Assembly (NCBI GenBank): GCA_964019135.1
Contig: OZ025257.1
Location: forward strand, 29,061,260-29,125,259
Reading direction: 5' to 3'
Source: Arenicola marina
Taxonomy: Eukaryota; Annelida; Polychaeta; Arenicolidae
DNA length: 64,000 nt
Part shown: piece by piece, positions 59,801 to 64,000 of the stretch
Numbering within the stretch: the first letter of the stretch is position 1
How the letters are laid out: the number at the start of each line of letters is the position of its first letter
The notes under the pieces: model-generated
Told to the model about the DNA's origin: nothing
Database searches by the model: none
Seen by the model: only the letters and a program-made list of their open reading frames with translations
Position numbers and translations under genes: made by a program

Positions 59801-60796
59801 ATGAGAGAGGACTAGATTAGGTGAGGGTCTGTGGCGATGTCTGCTTGGTTTGGTGTAGAGTGCGTTAATGATGAGAGAGGACTAGATTAGGTAGGGCACT
59901 GTGGCAATGTCTGCTTGGTTTGGTGTAGAGTGCGTTAATGATGAGAGAGGACTATATTAGGTGAGGGTCTGTGGCGATGTCTGCTTGGTTTGGTGTAGAG
60001 TGCGTTAATGATGAGAGAGGACAACATAAGGTCGGGTACTGTGGCAATGTCTGCTTGGTTTGGTGTAGAGTGCGTTAATGATAGAGGACAACATAAGGTC
60101 GGGTACTGTGGCAATGTCTGCTTGGTTTGGTGTAGAGTGCGTTAATGATGAGAGAGGACTAGATTAGGTAGGGCACTGTGGCAATGTCTGCTTGGTTTGG
60201 TGTAGAGTGCGTTAATGATGAGAGAGGACTAGATTAGGTAGGGCACTGTGGCGATGTCTGCTTGGTTTGGTGTAGAGTGCGTTAATGATGGGAGAGGACA
60301 AAATGAGGTGAGGCTCTGTGGCGATGTCTGAATGGTTTAGTGTAGAGTGAGTTAATGATCAGTTAATATTGATAGTTACAGCATTAGGTAGGTCACTGTA
60401 GCTGTGTCTTATAACTATAGTATGCTAATAGTTTCCCGTTAGAAAGGATAACACATGATAAGGGACTTTCGGCTCTGGTTGAGCGTTGGTTGCGGCACCG
60501 TACTGACTGTCCATGTTGCCCTGGTATCCAGGGGTCCCAACGCCCGGCATATCTTCGAGGTCCTCGCCCAGTTCAAACGCGGCGAGTGCGACGGCATCAA
60601 AGTCCGGCTTGGGCGCCTCCAGGAGTTCATCTCGTCCGCCTGCGTCGAGCATCTGGACTTCATGAACATTGATCCCGAGAAAGATTACCAGTTCCGGACG
60701 TTTCAAGAGATGGATATGGAGAAGCAGTTCCGTAGCCTGACTGACCTTCCCAAGATGTCCAAGCTTGCCGAGCAGGAGTCCTGGATCAACTACCAG
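14689..60796 (+). CDS. PHKB: phosphorylase b kinase regulatory subunit beta, 5' part (15 joined exons plus one alternative exon)
   Basis: Beta subunit of phosphorylase kinase, the cytosolic (alpha-beta-gamma-delta)4 complex that activates glycogen phosphorylase in response to calcium and PKA. Joining the exons listed below gives 2136 nt in one frame, 712 residues. They align end to end with the N-terminal two thirds of vertebrate PHKB (about 1090 residues), as I know it. Landmarks are [14 protein letters not shown]...[84 protein letters not shown] and IIREDN. SKYNNGS and IQTQTP distinguish beta from alpha. The region covers the glycosyl-hydrolase-15-like domain and part of the linker. The calmodulin-binding and C-terminal parts lie beyond the window. 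All introns are GT-AG. Exon 6 exists in two alternative copies. Confidence 0.97.
14942..15709 (+). mobile_element. MITE with 35-38 bp terminal inverted repeats, TA target site
   Basis: The left end tagtcaaaacggaatttctc... continues to ccgaacatcgaaattt. The right end is its reverse complement at about 15672-15709 (aaatttcgatgttcgg...gacta), with few mismatches. Both ends are flanked by TA (14940-41 and 15710-11). It is ~770 bp, has no transposase and lies in PHKB intron 1. TA plus long inverted ends fits a Tc1/mariner-type nonautonomous element. Confidence 0.8.
16864..17577 (+). pseudogene. LINE ORF1 protein, 5'-truncated
   Basis: 237 codons within the element. The frame runs on upstream to an ATG at 16825, but that part is host flank, before the insertion point. 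The first internal Met is at 16903. The N-terminal half is a coiled coil (heptads around [18 protein letters not shown] to [10 protein letters not shown]). Then [15 protein letters not shown] begins the RRM-like core, with RCHRLG and [16 protein letters not shown] typical of L1/Tx1 ORF1 proteins (RNA-binding chaperones that coat the LINE RNA). The end is intact. Confidence 0.85.
18043..20994 (+). pseudogene. LINE ORF2, endonuclease and reverse transcriptase part
   Basis: Open from 18043; the first ATG is at 18127. The conserved endonuclease start ([12 protein letters not shown], with the catalytic Asn) lies before that ATG, so the true start is non-AUG or was lost. Endonuclease: [28 protein letters not shown] and [11 protein letters not shown]. 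Reverse transcriptase: [27 protein letters not shown] (motif A), [12 protein letters not shown] (motif B) and [10 protein letters not shown] (motif C, about 20133-20162). The frame ends early at 20994 because of a shift. The continuation lies in the next frame at about 20992-21808. Confidence 0.93.
20992..21808 (+). pseudogene. LINE ORF2, C-terminal part after frameshift
   Basis: In a +1-shifted frame, starting about [16 protein letters not shown], the ORF2 C-terminal region continues through [16 protein letters not shown] to the knuckle [19 protein letters not shown] (about 21424-21480). It ends at the stop at 21806-21808, ~90 bp before the A-rich tail. This is the usual end of Tx1/L1 ORF2, so only the one break separates the two parts. 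Confidence 0.88.
22994..23194. repeat. 200 bp inverted repeat (MITE-like hairpin)
   Basis: aactcttgtttttaccagcc and onward at 22994-23020 is the reverse complement of 23168-23194 at 26 of 27 positions, with a ~147 bp spacer that has further partial symmetry (ggctggta near 23042). It lies in PHKB intron 1 and does not code. No clear target duplication was found. Confidence 0.6.
23416..23557 (+). CDS. PHKB: PHKB exon 2
   Basis: Residues 53-99. The acceptor ggtttcag|tg and donor ttcaa|gtaaga give phase 1 in, phase 2 out. It encodes [17 protein letters not shown] followed by [17 protein letters not shown], the first conserved helices of the glucoamylase-like domain. QSPTTGLFP and DSLYCAA are near-identical to vertebrate beta subunits. 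Confidence 0.96.
23952..24159 (+). CDS. PHKB: PHKB exon 3
   Basis: Residues 100-169. Acceptor ttttacag|aag, donor ctacag|gtgcgt, phase 2 in, phase 0 out. It encodes [39 protein letters not shown] and the [13 protein letters not shown] end, all colinear with vertebrate PHKB. Introns 2 (23558-23951) and 3 flank it. Intron 2 has nothing recognisable. Confidence 0.96.
24253..26888. mobile_element. possible 2.6 kb nonautonomous element in intron 3
   Basis: The left edge is a perfect palindrome: actgacagaagtt, 3 nt loop, aacttctgtcagt (24253-24281). The right edge, acttctgtcagt (26877-26888), is the reverse complement of the left edge, so the interval has 12 bp inverted ends. It has no long frame. 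Inside are several TGACGTCA palindromes (near 24770, 24780, 25104 and a cluster at 25818-25842), a phrase repeated at 24808 and 25513 (cgtcaaaaatcggaaaaa), and degenerate ~45 bp repeats with agcccaaattggcc between 26530 and 26770. The superfamily is unknown and no clear target duplication is seen. Confidence 0.4.
26976..27035 (+). CDS. PHKB: PHKB exon 4
   Basis: Residues 170-189, a 60 nt phase 0 exon encoding [20 protein letters not shown]. Acceptor ctttcag|ttg, donor ttacag|gtaaat. It matches the vertebrate segment NAVSLYLLYLVEMISSGLQ. It is too short to show as an independent frame, and was found by homology and phase. Confidence 0.94.
27240..27376 (+). CDS. PHKB: PHKB exon 5
   Basis: Residues 190-234. 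Acceptor tttgtag|atc, donor gcaag|gtaatt, phase 0 in, phase 2 out. It encodes [20 protein letters not shown], then [20 protein letters not shown] and ELHA. The [11 protein letters not shown] block is diagnostic of the beta subunit (alpha has WERGDKTNQG, from memory). It must splice to either exon 6a or exon 6b. Intron 5 (27377-27973) holds nothing else recognisable. Confidence 0.96.
27974..28133 (+). CDS. PHKB: PHKB exon 6a (alternative)
   Basis: 160 nt, residues 235-288. A long pyrimidine tract precedes the acceptor tatag|ctctg; donor caag|gtatca. It encodes [20 protein letters not shown], then [20 protein letters not shown] and [14 protein letters not shown]. The length and both phases equal those of exon 6b, 4.2 kb downstream. 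The proteins agree at 44 of 54 positions, while roughly two thirds of shared codons differ in the third base, so this is an old duplicate kept by selection. Use of both copies would shift the frame, so they should be mutually exclusive. Confidence 0.94.
28134..28949. other. intron between exon 6a and the LINE, nothing recognised
   Basis: Unique sequence with no exon-like frame, repeat array or inverted repeat that I can support. Confidence 0.5.
28997..29848 (-). pseudogene. LINE RT thumb and C-terminal region with zinc finger
   Basis: C-terminal piece of the LINE above, ~280 codons. It begins just after the YLGSTVT-preceding RT region and ends with a Cys-x2-Cys...His-x4-Cys finger. It is in a different frame from the RT part because of the T-run slip at 29836-29843. 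The stop follows NRIT near 28997, and a short hairpin-like 3' UTR (catcgtctttccc...acggatgcc) lies at about 28945-28975. Confidence 0.85.
29850..30965 (-). pseudogene. LINE reverse-transcriptase part
   Basis: About 370 codons with RT motifs 1 to C as listed for the whole element. The catalytic residues FVDLTKAFD and FADDAA are present. The frame continues upstream beyond 30965 in pieces to about 31350, so the Met at 30963-30965 is not a true start. The element lacks an endonuclease, which indicates 5' truncation at insertion or later loss. Confidence 0.85.
31351..32327. other. intron before exon 6b, no feature beyond small runs
   Basis: A small tandem motif, cgcttgtcgctctc, repeats three to four times at the edge of the LINE (31316-31362), and a C run lies at 31609-31624. 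The rest is unique, with no exon-like segment. Confidence 0.5.
32328..32487 (+). CDS. PHKB: PHKB exon 6b (alternative)
   Basis: 160 nt, residues 235-288 in the alternative form. Acceptor ctttacag|ctcc, donor ctaag|gtattt. It encodes [20 protein letters not shown], then [20 protein letters not shown] and [14 protein letters not shown]. This copy is closer to vertebrate PHKB at several of the ten differing sites (NLFG, DAHNRNR), so it may be the ancestral-type exon. Splice sites, length and phase are all intact, and there is no stop. Confidence 0.95.
32720..32985 (+). repeat. 19 bp tandem repeat, ~13 copies
   Basis: The unit cttgcctgtcacttgtctc and its variant with cttgcatg or ccgtgcctg run from about 32722 to 32980 in intron 6b. 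It gives three overlapping Cys/Leu-rich frames that are not genes. Confidence 0.95.
33180..33425 (+). repeat. G-rich degenerate tandem repeat
   Basis: Irregular units of about 15-30 bp built on gggtggacggggtg, with variants such as gatgcagttacgggg. It is purine-rich on the + strand and noncoding. Confidence 0.85.
33797..33994 (+). CDS. PHKB: PHKB exon 7
   Basis: Residues 289-354, 198 nt, phase 0 at both ends. Acceptor ttgtcag|aac, donor atcagg|gtctgt. It encodes [20 protein letters not shown], then [48 protein letters not shown] and YYRPAEI are hallmark blocks of PHK alpha/beta. The exon is far richer in G+C than the flanking introns. Confidence 0.97.
34429..34486 (+). CDS. PHKB: PHKB exon 8
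   Basis: Residues 355-373, 58 nt, phase 0 in and 1 out. Acceptor ttgacag|acg, donor gaca|gtaagt. It encodes [19 protein letters not shown], matching the family block [11 protein letters not shown]. Introns 7 (33995-34428) and 8 hold no other feature. Confidence 0.94.
34745..34822 (+). CDS. PHKB: PHKB exon 9
   Basis: Residues 374-399, 78 nt, phase 1 at both ends. Acceptor ctttccag|gta, donor cgatg|gtgagt. It encodes [20 protein letters not shown] followed by KDSND, colinear with the vertebrate [21 protein letters not shown] segment. Confidence 0.93.
35100..35599 (+). repeat. 37-38 bp minisatellite made of the exon 10 splice acceptor
   Basis: Thirteen head-to-tail units immediately precede exon 10. 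Each ends in the acceptor-like tctatttcag and begins with a copy of the first exonic bases (gacctgtcgtgcc or gactgtcgggctt). The real exon starts at 35600 with the same gacctgtcgtgcc. The two units nearest the exon are the closest matches; the inner units are homogenised to gactgtcgggcttaattgac. Each unit therefore offers an AG|GA acceptor. Units of 37-38 bp are not multiples of three and contain stops, so using a decoy would break the frame. Confidence 0.96.
35600..35755 (+). CDS. PHKB: PHKB exon 10
   Basis: Residues 400-451, 156 nt, phase 1 at both ends. The acceptor ctatttcag|gac is the last of fourteen similar acceptors; donor actgg|gtaagt. It encodes [30 protein letters not shown], then [25 protein letters not shown] and LFLWGQ are strongly conserved in PHKB, which fixes the exon start at the final acceptor. 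Confidence 0.96.
36271..36368 (+). CDS. PHKB: PHKB exon 11
   Basis: Residues 452-484, 98 nt, phase 1 in, 0 out. Acceptor ccctctag|tgg, donor tttcag|gtgagt. It encodes [20 protein letters not shown], then [13 protein letters not shown], matching the vertebrate ISPKDIDPVQRYVP region. Intron 10 (35756-36270) has no other feature. Confidence 0.95.
36640..36735 (-). mobile_element. possible LINE 3' tail fragment
   Basis: Read on the - strand, the segment contains ataagccctgatgggctgtt and atgtcattccgggttgtt. This resembles the 3' UTR tail common to CR1/L2-like LINEs, from memory. There is no coding part and no duplication is seen. The rest of 36369-37139 is unremarkable intron. Confidence 0.3.
37140..40430 (+). 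repeat. 35 bp minisatellite, ~90 copies, each with a CACGTG box
   Basis: The unit runs from gccacgtgtcttatacacag to actatggcaccct, with period 35 (for example starts at 37143 and 37178). Variants have ttgtacacag, or the longer ggcacatagttttgcc module. Blocks recur at about 809 bp (the acatagtttt variant at 37671 and 38480; the atatagtttt variant at 37999 and 38808), so there is a higher-order repeat. The distal end (39700-40430) is more diverged. It lies in PHKB intron 11. Confidence 0.97.
40431..41699. other. intron 11, unique stretch
   Basis: Frames of 113 codons (+, 40496-40837) and 130 codons (-, 41311-41703) are present but resemble nothing I know and lack splice or start context. I treat both as chance. 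Confidence 0.5.
41700..42740 (+). repeat. 64 bp minisatellite, block 1 (~16 copies, CpG retained)
   Basis: Period 64, with the markers ccctacggccagtacttaca, atatcgctgtgaaacctccc and cataaccgtttggtcctg. Units are almost identical. A second block of the same family lies at 47905-48655, separated by a 5.1 kb insert. Confidence 0.96.
42767..42983 (-). mobile_element. 217 bp 5'-truncated LINE/SINE fragment with (ATT)n tail
   Basis: An 11 bp direct repeat, cgagctcttaa (42756-42766 and 42984-42994), flanks a segment that begins with (taa/aat)n followed by tgtttattaagtacttt. Read on the - strand, it ends in a (TTA)-type microsatellite tail, as RTE/CR1/L2-like elements and their SINEs do. It is too short to assign to a family. 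Confidence 0.65.
43530..43945 (+). repeat. ~240 bp duplicated block with long C/G runs
   Basis: The text from ccccttccagaccctaaatt through ggtgatcaaaaaataatgg to cggtcgcaagattgcataac occurs twice (about 43548-43690 and 43780-43930), separated by aggggcggacccatctgg and long G runs. A further diverged piece ends near 43990. It resembles a nonautonomous DNA element rich in homopolymers, and is noncoding. Confidence 0.75.
44230..44480 (+). repeat. dispersed repeat related to 3895-4075
   Basis: Shared ordered pieces: ggaacaatagt or agaacaatagt, a cacaaccct core, ggcggcgtttga or ggggcgtttga, and tctcgccaaaatt. Similarity is patchy, so the copies are old. Confidence 0.4.
45370..46020 (+). repeat. 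degenerate ~22-33 bp tandem repeat
   Basis: Units built on ggaggagagacaccccaagtt with variable spacing run through this interval and produce spurious Pro/Leu-rich and Gly/Arg-rich frames. It is strongly purine-biased on the + strand. Confidence 0.85.
47905..48655 (+). repeat. 64 bp minisatellite, block 2 (~12 copies, CpG lost)
   Basis: Same unit and phase as 41700-42740, but each CpG is replaced by TpG or CpA: ctacggcc to ctatggcc, atatcgctg to atgtcactg, aaccgttt to aaccattt. The last units (48480-48620) are intermediate (aaccgttt again, atatcactg). Confidence 0.95.
48895..49560 (+). repeat. 36 bp minisatellite, ~18 copies
   Basis: Units contain gacatgtcgtcacatcctaa followed by actgaggccagatata. 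36 is a multiple of three, so frames stay open on both strands for 75-138 codons. These are repeat artefacts in PHKB intron 11. Confidence 0.95.
49665..49995 (+). repeat. ~24 bp minisatellite, ~13 copies
   Basis: The unit tgtcctgtacaccagggtac, then tgtgt, with a cgccacggtac variant, repeats to 49995 and opens frames in several registers on both strands. It is noncoding. 49996-50634 contains nothing I recognise. Confidence 0.94.
50635..50865 (+). CDS. PHKB: PHKB exon 12
   Basis: Residues 485-561, 231 nt, phase 0 at both ends. Acceptor ttcggtag|agt, donor ccaag|gtccgt. It encodes [40 protein letters not shown], then [25 protein letters not shown] and EPIQIWP are signature blocks of the beta subunit. 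Beforehand lies a 14.3 kb intron. Confidence 0.98.
50876..51022 (+). repeat. ~45 bp tandem repeat next to the exon 12 donor
   Basis: About three units of 45 bp, each with ataatcacaagtgttatctt and cacaaatgtt, start some 10 nt after the exon 12 donor. Unlike three other arrays in this gene, the unit does not include the splice junction. 51023-51362 is otherwise featureless. Confidence 0.9.
51363..51467 (+). CDS. PHKB: PHKB exon 13
   Basis: Residues 562-596, 105 nt, phase 0. Acceptor cgtaccag|aca, donor gtaaag|gtatgt. It encodes [20 protein letters not shown], then [15 protein letters not shown], colinear with vertebrate CYPIIFDLSDFYMSQD. Intron 13 (51468-51906) has no other feature. Confidence 0.96.
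51907..51989 (+). CDS. PHKB: PHKB exon 14
   Basis: Residues 597-623, 83 nt, phase 0 in, phase 2 out. Acceptor tatttcag|agt, donor catgag|gtgggg. It encodes [20 protein letters not shown] followed by IIREDNM. Its last 17 nt and donor are the seed of the 70 bp array that fills intron 14. Reading past the donor gives a TAG at 52024-52026. Confidence 0.95.
51973..60370 (+). repeat. 70 bp minisatellite built on the exon 14 splice donor, ~120 copies
   Basis: The first unit overlaps exon 14. agagaggacaacatgag|gt at 51973-51991 recurs exactly at 52042 and then at ~70 bp steps (for example 52462 and 52882). Most other units carry the variant gaggactagattag|gtaggg, which is still an AG|GT donor. Each unit also has ggcgatgtctgcttggttta and gtgtagagtgagttaatgat. 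Segments recur at 1538 bp (56201 and 57739) and 1608 bp (54593 and 56201), so larger blocks have been copied. Units degrade after about 60350. Confidence 0.98.
60532..60796 (+). CDS. PHKB: PHKB exon 15
   Basis: Residues 624-712, 265 nt, phase 2 in, phase 0 out. Acceptor tatccag|ggg, donor taccag|gtcagc. It encodes [50 protein letters not shown], then [15 protein letters not shown]. The early part is colinear with vertebrate [24 protein letters not shown], while the end is the variable linker. Reading through the donor meets TAA at 60815. The next exon is outside the window. Confidence 0.95.
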
Positions 60797-63700
60797 GTCA
60801 GCCACGTGGTATACTAAGGGGGGTCCTGGATCAACTACCAGGTCAGCCACGTGGTACACTAAGGGGGGTCCTGGATCAACTACCATGTCAGCCACGTGGT
60901 ACACTAAGGGGGGTCCTGGATCAACTACCAGGTCAGCCACGTGGTACACTAAGGGGGGTCCTGGATCAACTACCATGTCAGCCACGTGGTACACTAAGGG
61001 GGGTCCTGGATCAACTACCAGGTCAGCCACGTGGTACACTAAGGGGAGTCCTGGGTCAACTACCGGGTCAGCCATGTGGTACGCTAAGGGGAGTCCTGGA
61101 TCAACTACCGGGTCATCCACTTGGTACACTAAGGGGAGTCCTGGATCAACTACCAGATCAGCCACGTGGTACACTAAGGGGGGTCCTGGATCATCTACCT
61201 GGTCAGCCATGTGGTACGCTAAGGGAGGTCCTGGATCAACAACCGGGTCAGCCACGTGGTATACTAAGGGGAGTCCTGGATCAACTACCAGGTCAGCCAC
61301 GTGGTACACTAAGGGGGGTCCTGGATCAACTACCATGTCAGCCACGTGGTACACTAAGGGGGGTCCTGGATCAACTACCAGGTCAGCCACGTGGTACACT
61401 AAGGGGAGTCCTGGGTCAACTACCGGGTCAGCCATGTGGTACGCTAAGGGGAGTCCTGGATCAACTACCGGGTCATCCACTTGGTACACTAAGGGGAGTC
61501 CTGGATCAACTACCAGATCAGCCACGTGGTACACTAAGGGGGGTCCTGGATCATCTACCTGGTCAGCCATGTGGTACGCTAAGGGAGGTCCTGGATCAAC
61601 AACCGGGTCAGCCACGTGGTATACTAAGGGGAGTCCTGGATCAACTACTGGGTCAGCCACGTGGTACACTAAGGGGAGTCCTGGATCAACTATCGGGTCA
61701 GCCACGTGGTGCACTAAGGGGAGTCCTGGATCATCTACCGGGTCATCCACTTGGTATACTAAGGGGAGTCCTGGATCAACTACCGGGTGAACCACGTGGT
61801 ACACTAAGGGGAGTCCTGGATCAACTACCGGGTGAGCCACGTGGTACACTAAGGGGAGTCCTGGATCAACTACCGGGTGAACCACGTGGTACACTAAGGG
61901 GAGTCCTGGATCAACTACCGGGTGAGCCACGTGGTACACTAAGGGGAGTCCTGGACCAACTACCGGTCATCCACTTGGTACACTAAGGGGAGTCCTGGAT
62001 CAACTACCAGGTCATCCACTTGGTACACTAAGGGGAGTCCTGGATCAACTACCAGGTCAGCCACGTGGTACACTAAGGCGAGTCCTGGATCAACTACCGG
62101 GTCAGCCACGTGGTACACTAAGGGGGGTCCTGGATCAACTACCGGGTCAGCCATGTGGTACGCTAAGGGGGGTCCTGGATCAACAACCGGGTCAGCCACG
62201 TGGTATACTAAGGGGAGTCCTGGATCAACTACCGGGTCTGCCACGTGGTATACTAAGGGGAGTCCTGGATCAACTACCAGGTCAGCCACGTGGTACACTA
62301 AGGGGAGTCCTGGATCAACTACCGCGTCAGCCATGTGGTACACTAAGGGGGGTCCTGGATCAACTACCGGGTCTGCCACGTGGTATACTAAGGGGAGTCC
62401 TGGATCAACTACCGGGTCATCCACTTGGTACACTAAGGGGAGTCCTGGATCAACTACCAGATCAGCCACGTGGTACACTAAGGGGGGTCCTGGATCAACT
62501 ACCGGGTCAGCCATGTGGTACACTAAGGGGAGTCCTGGATCAACTACCGGGTCAGCCATGTGGTACGCTAAGGGGAGTCCTGGATCAACTACCGGGTCAG
62601 CCACTTGGTACACTAAGGGGAATCCTGGATCAACTACCAGATCAGCCACGTGGTACACTAAGGGGGGTCCTGGATCAACTACCGGGTCAGCCATGTGGTA
62701 CGCTAAGGGAGGTCCTGCATCAACAACCGGGTCAGCCACGTGGTATACTAAGGGGAGTCCTGGATCAACTACTGGGTCAGCCACGTGGTACACTAAGGGG
62801 AGTCCTGGATCAACTATCGGGTCAGCCACGTGGTACACTAAGGGGAGTCCTGGATCATCTACCGGGTCATCCACTTGGTATACTAAGGGGAGTCCTGGAT
62901 CAACTACCGGGTGAACCACGTGGTACACTAAGGGGAGTCCTGGATCAACTACCGGGTGAGCCACGTGGTACACTAAGGGGAGTCCTGGATCAACTACCGG
63001 GTGAACCACGTGGTACACTAAGGGGAGTCCTGGATCAACTACCGGGTGAGCCACGTGGTACACTAAGGGGAGTCCTGGTTCAACTACCGGTCATCCACTT
63101 GGTACACTAAGGGGAGTCCTGGATCAACTACCAGGTCATCCACTTGGTACACTAAGGGGAGTCCTGGATCAACTACCAGGTCAGCCACGTGGTACACTAA
63201 GGGGAGTCCTGGATCAACTACCGGGTCAGCCACGTGGTACACTAAGGGGGGTCCTGGATCAACTACCGGGTCAGCCATGTGGTACGCTAAGGGGAGTCCT
63301 GGATCAACAACCGGGTCAGCCACGTGGTATACTAAGGGGAGTCCTGGATCAACTACCGGGTCTGCCACGTGGTATACTAAGGGGAGTCCTGGATCAACTA
63401 CCAGGTCAGCCACGTGGTACACTAAGGGGGGTCCTGGATCAACTACCGGGTCTGCCATGTGGTATACTAAGGGGAGTCCTGGATCAACTACCGGGTCAGC
63501 CATGTGGTACACTAAGGGGGGTCCTGGATCAACTACCGGGTCTGCCACGTGGTATACTAAGGGGAGTCCTGGATCAACTACCGGGTCTGCCACGTGGTAC
63601 ACTAAGGGGGGTCCTGGATCAACTACCGGGTCAGCCATGTGGTATACTAAGGGGGGTCCTGGATCAACTACCAGATCAGCCACGTGGTACACTAAGGGGG

Positions 63701-64000
63701 GTCCTGGATCAACTACCGGGTCAGCCATGTGGTACACTAAGGGGAGTCCTGGATCAACTACCGGGTCAGCCATGTGGTACGCTAAGGGGAGTCCTGGATC
63801 AACTACCGGGTCAGCCACTTGGTACACTAAGGGGAATCCTGGATCAACTACCAGATCAGCCACGTGGTACACTAAGGGGGGTCCTGGATCAACTACCGGG
63901 TCAGCCATGTGGTACGCTAAGGGAGGTCCTGGATCAACAACCGGGTCAGCCACGTGGTATACTAAGGGGAGTCCTGGATCAACTACTGGGTCAGCCACGT
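60776..64000 (+). repeat. 45 bp minisatellite built on the exon 15 splice donor, >70 copies
   Basis: The first unit overlaps the exon: gtcctggatcaactaccag|g ends exon 15 at 60796 and recurs every 45 bp, followed each time by gtcagccacgtggtacacta and a G run. Many later copies read actaccgg|gtcagcc. The array runs off the window end. Because 45 nt is 15 codons, long frames stay open on both strands (304-504 codons on -, up to 341 on +). They repeat a 15-residue motif and are not genes. Confidence 0.98.

Noticed and set aside
14689-60796. Alpha subunit (PHKA) instead of beta
   Set aside because: SKYNNGS, IQTQTP and EPIQIWP are beta-type; alpha has different residues at these blocks as I know them.
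60425-63998. Long open frames of 304, 341, 367 and 504 codons on both strands
   Set aside because: They restate the 45 bp minisatellite unit as a 15-residue motif on each strand. The frame length comes from 45 being divisible by three; there are no splice or start signals, and exon 15 of PHKB runs on the opposite strand of the largest.

Overview
This is eukaryotic DNA from an animal. Its backbone is a large spliced host gene, most of the rest is repeats, and no bacterial-type gene is present. The host gene encodes the regulatory beta subunit of phosphorylase b kinase (PHKB). Fifteen coding segments on the + strand, from 14689 to 60796, join in phase into the first ~712 residues of the protein. 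The window ends inside the intron after the last of them. Huge intronic minisatellites, Tx1/L1-type LINEs and conserved intron phases suggest an invertebrate, most likely a lancelet (Branchiostoma). From memory, unverified, amphioxus genes have been reported to carry minisatellites that span splice junctions, and three such arrays occur here. A mollusc or another marine invertebrate is not excluded.

Layout. 1-14688 is intergenic and repeat-rich: short tandem arrays, a tRNA-derived SINE, several small inverted-repeat elements, two nested LINE fragments on the - strand (7132-9300), one possible small zinc-finger-like ORF (5850-6062), and a satellite of ~16 monomers of ~167 bp with a five-monomer higher-order repeat (10020-12640). 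14689-24159 holds PHKB exons 1-3; intron 1 carries a TA-flanked MITE and a second TA-flanked inverted-repeat element split by a 5 kb LINE. 24160-36368 holds exons 4-11, including a tandemly duplicated exon 6 (6a/6b, both 160 nt) with a - strand LINE between the copies. 36369-50634 is a 14 kb intron made largely of minisatellites (35, 64, 36 and 24 bp units) and a 5.1 kb insert that splits the 64 bp array. 50635-60796 holds exons 12-15; intron 14 is almost entirely a 70 bp minisatellite, and intron 15 starts as a 45 bp minisatellite that runs off the window.

Main points. (1) Exons 6a and 6b are equal in length and phase, and including both would shift the frame, so they look like mutually exclusive exons in the glucoamylase-like domain of PHKB. 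(2) Three minisatellites have units that contain a real PHKB splice junction plus adjoining exon sequence: the acceptor of exon 10 (13 upstream copies), the donor of exon 14 (~120 copies) and the donor of exon 15 (>70 copies). The true exons therefore sit beside long ladders of decoy splice sites. The long open frames in the last 3.5 kb result from the 45 bp unit (15 codons) and are not genes.
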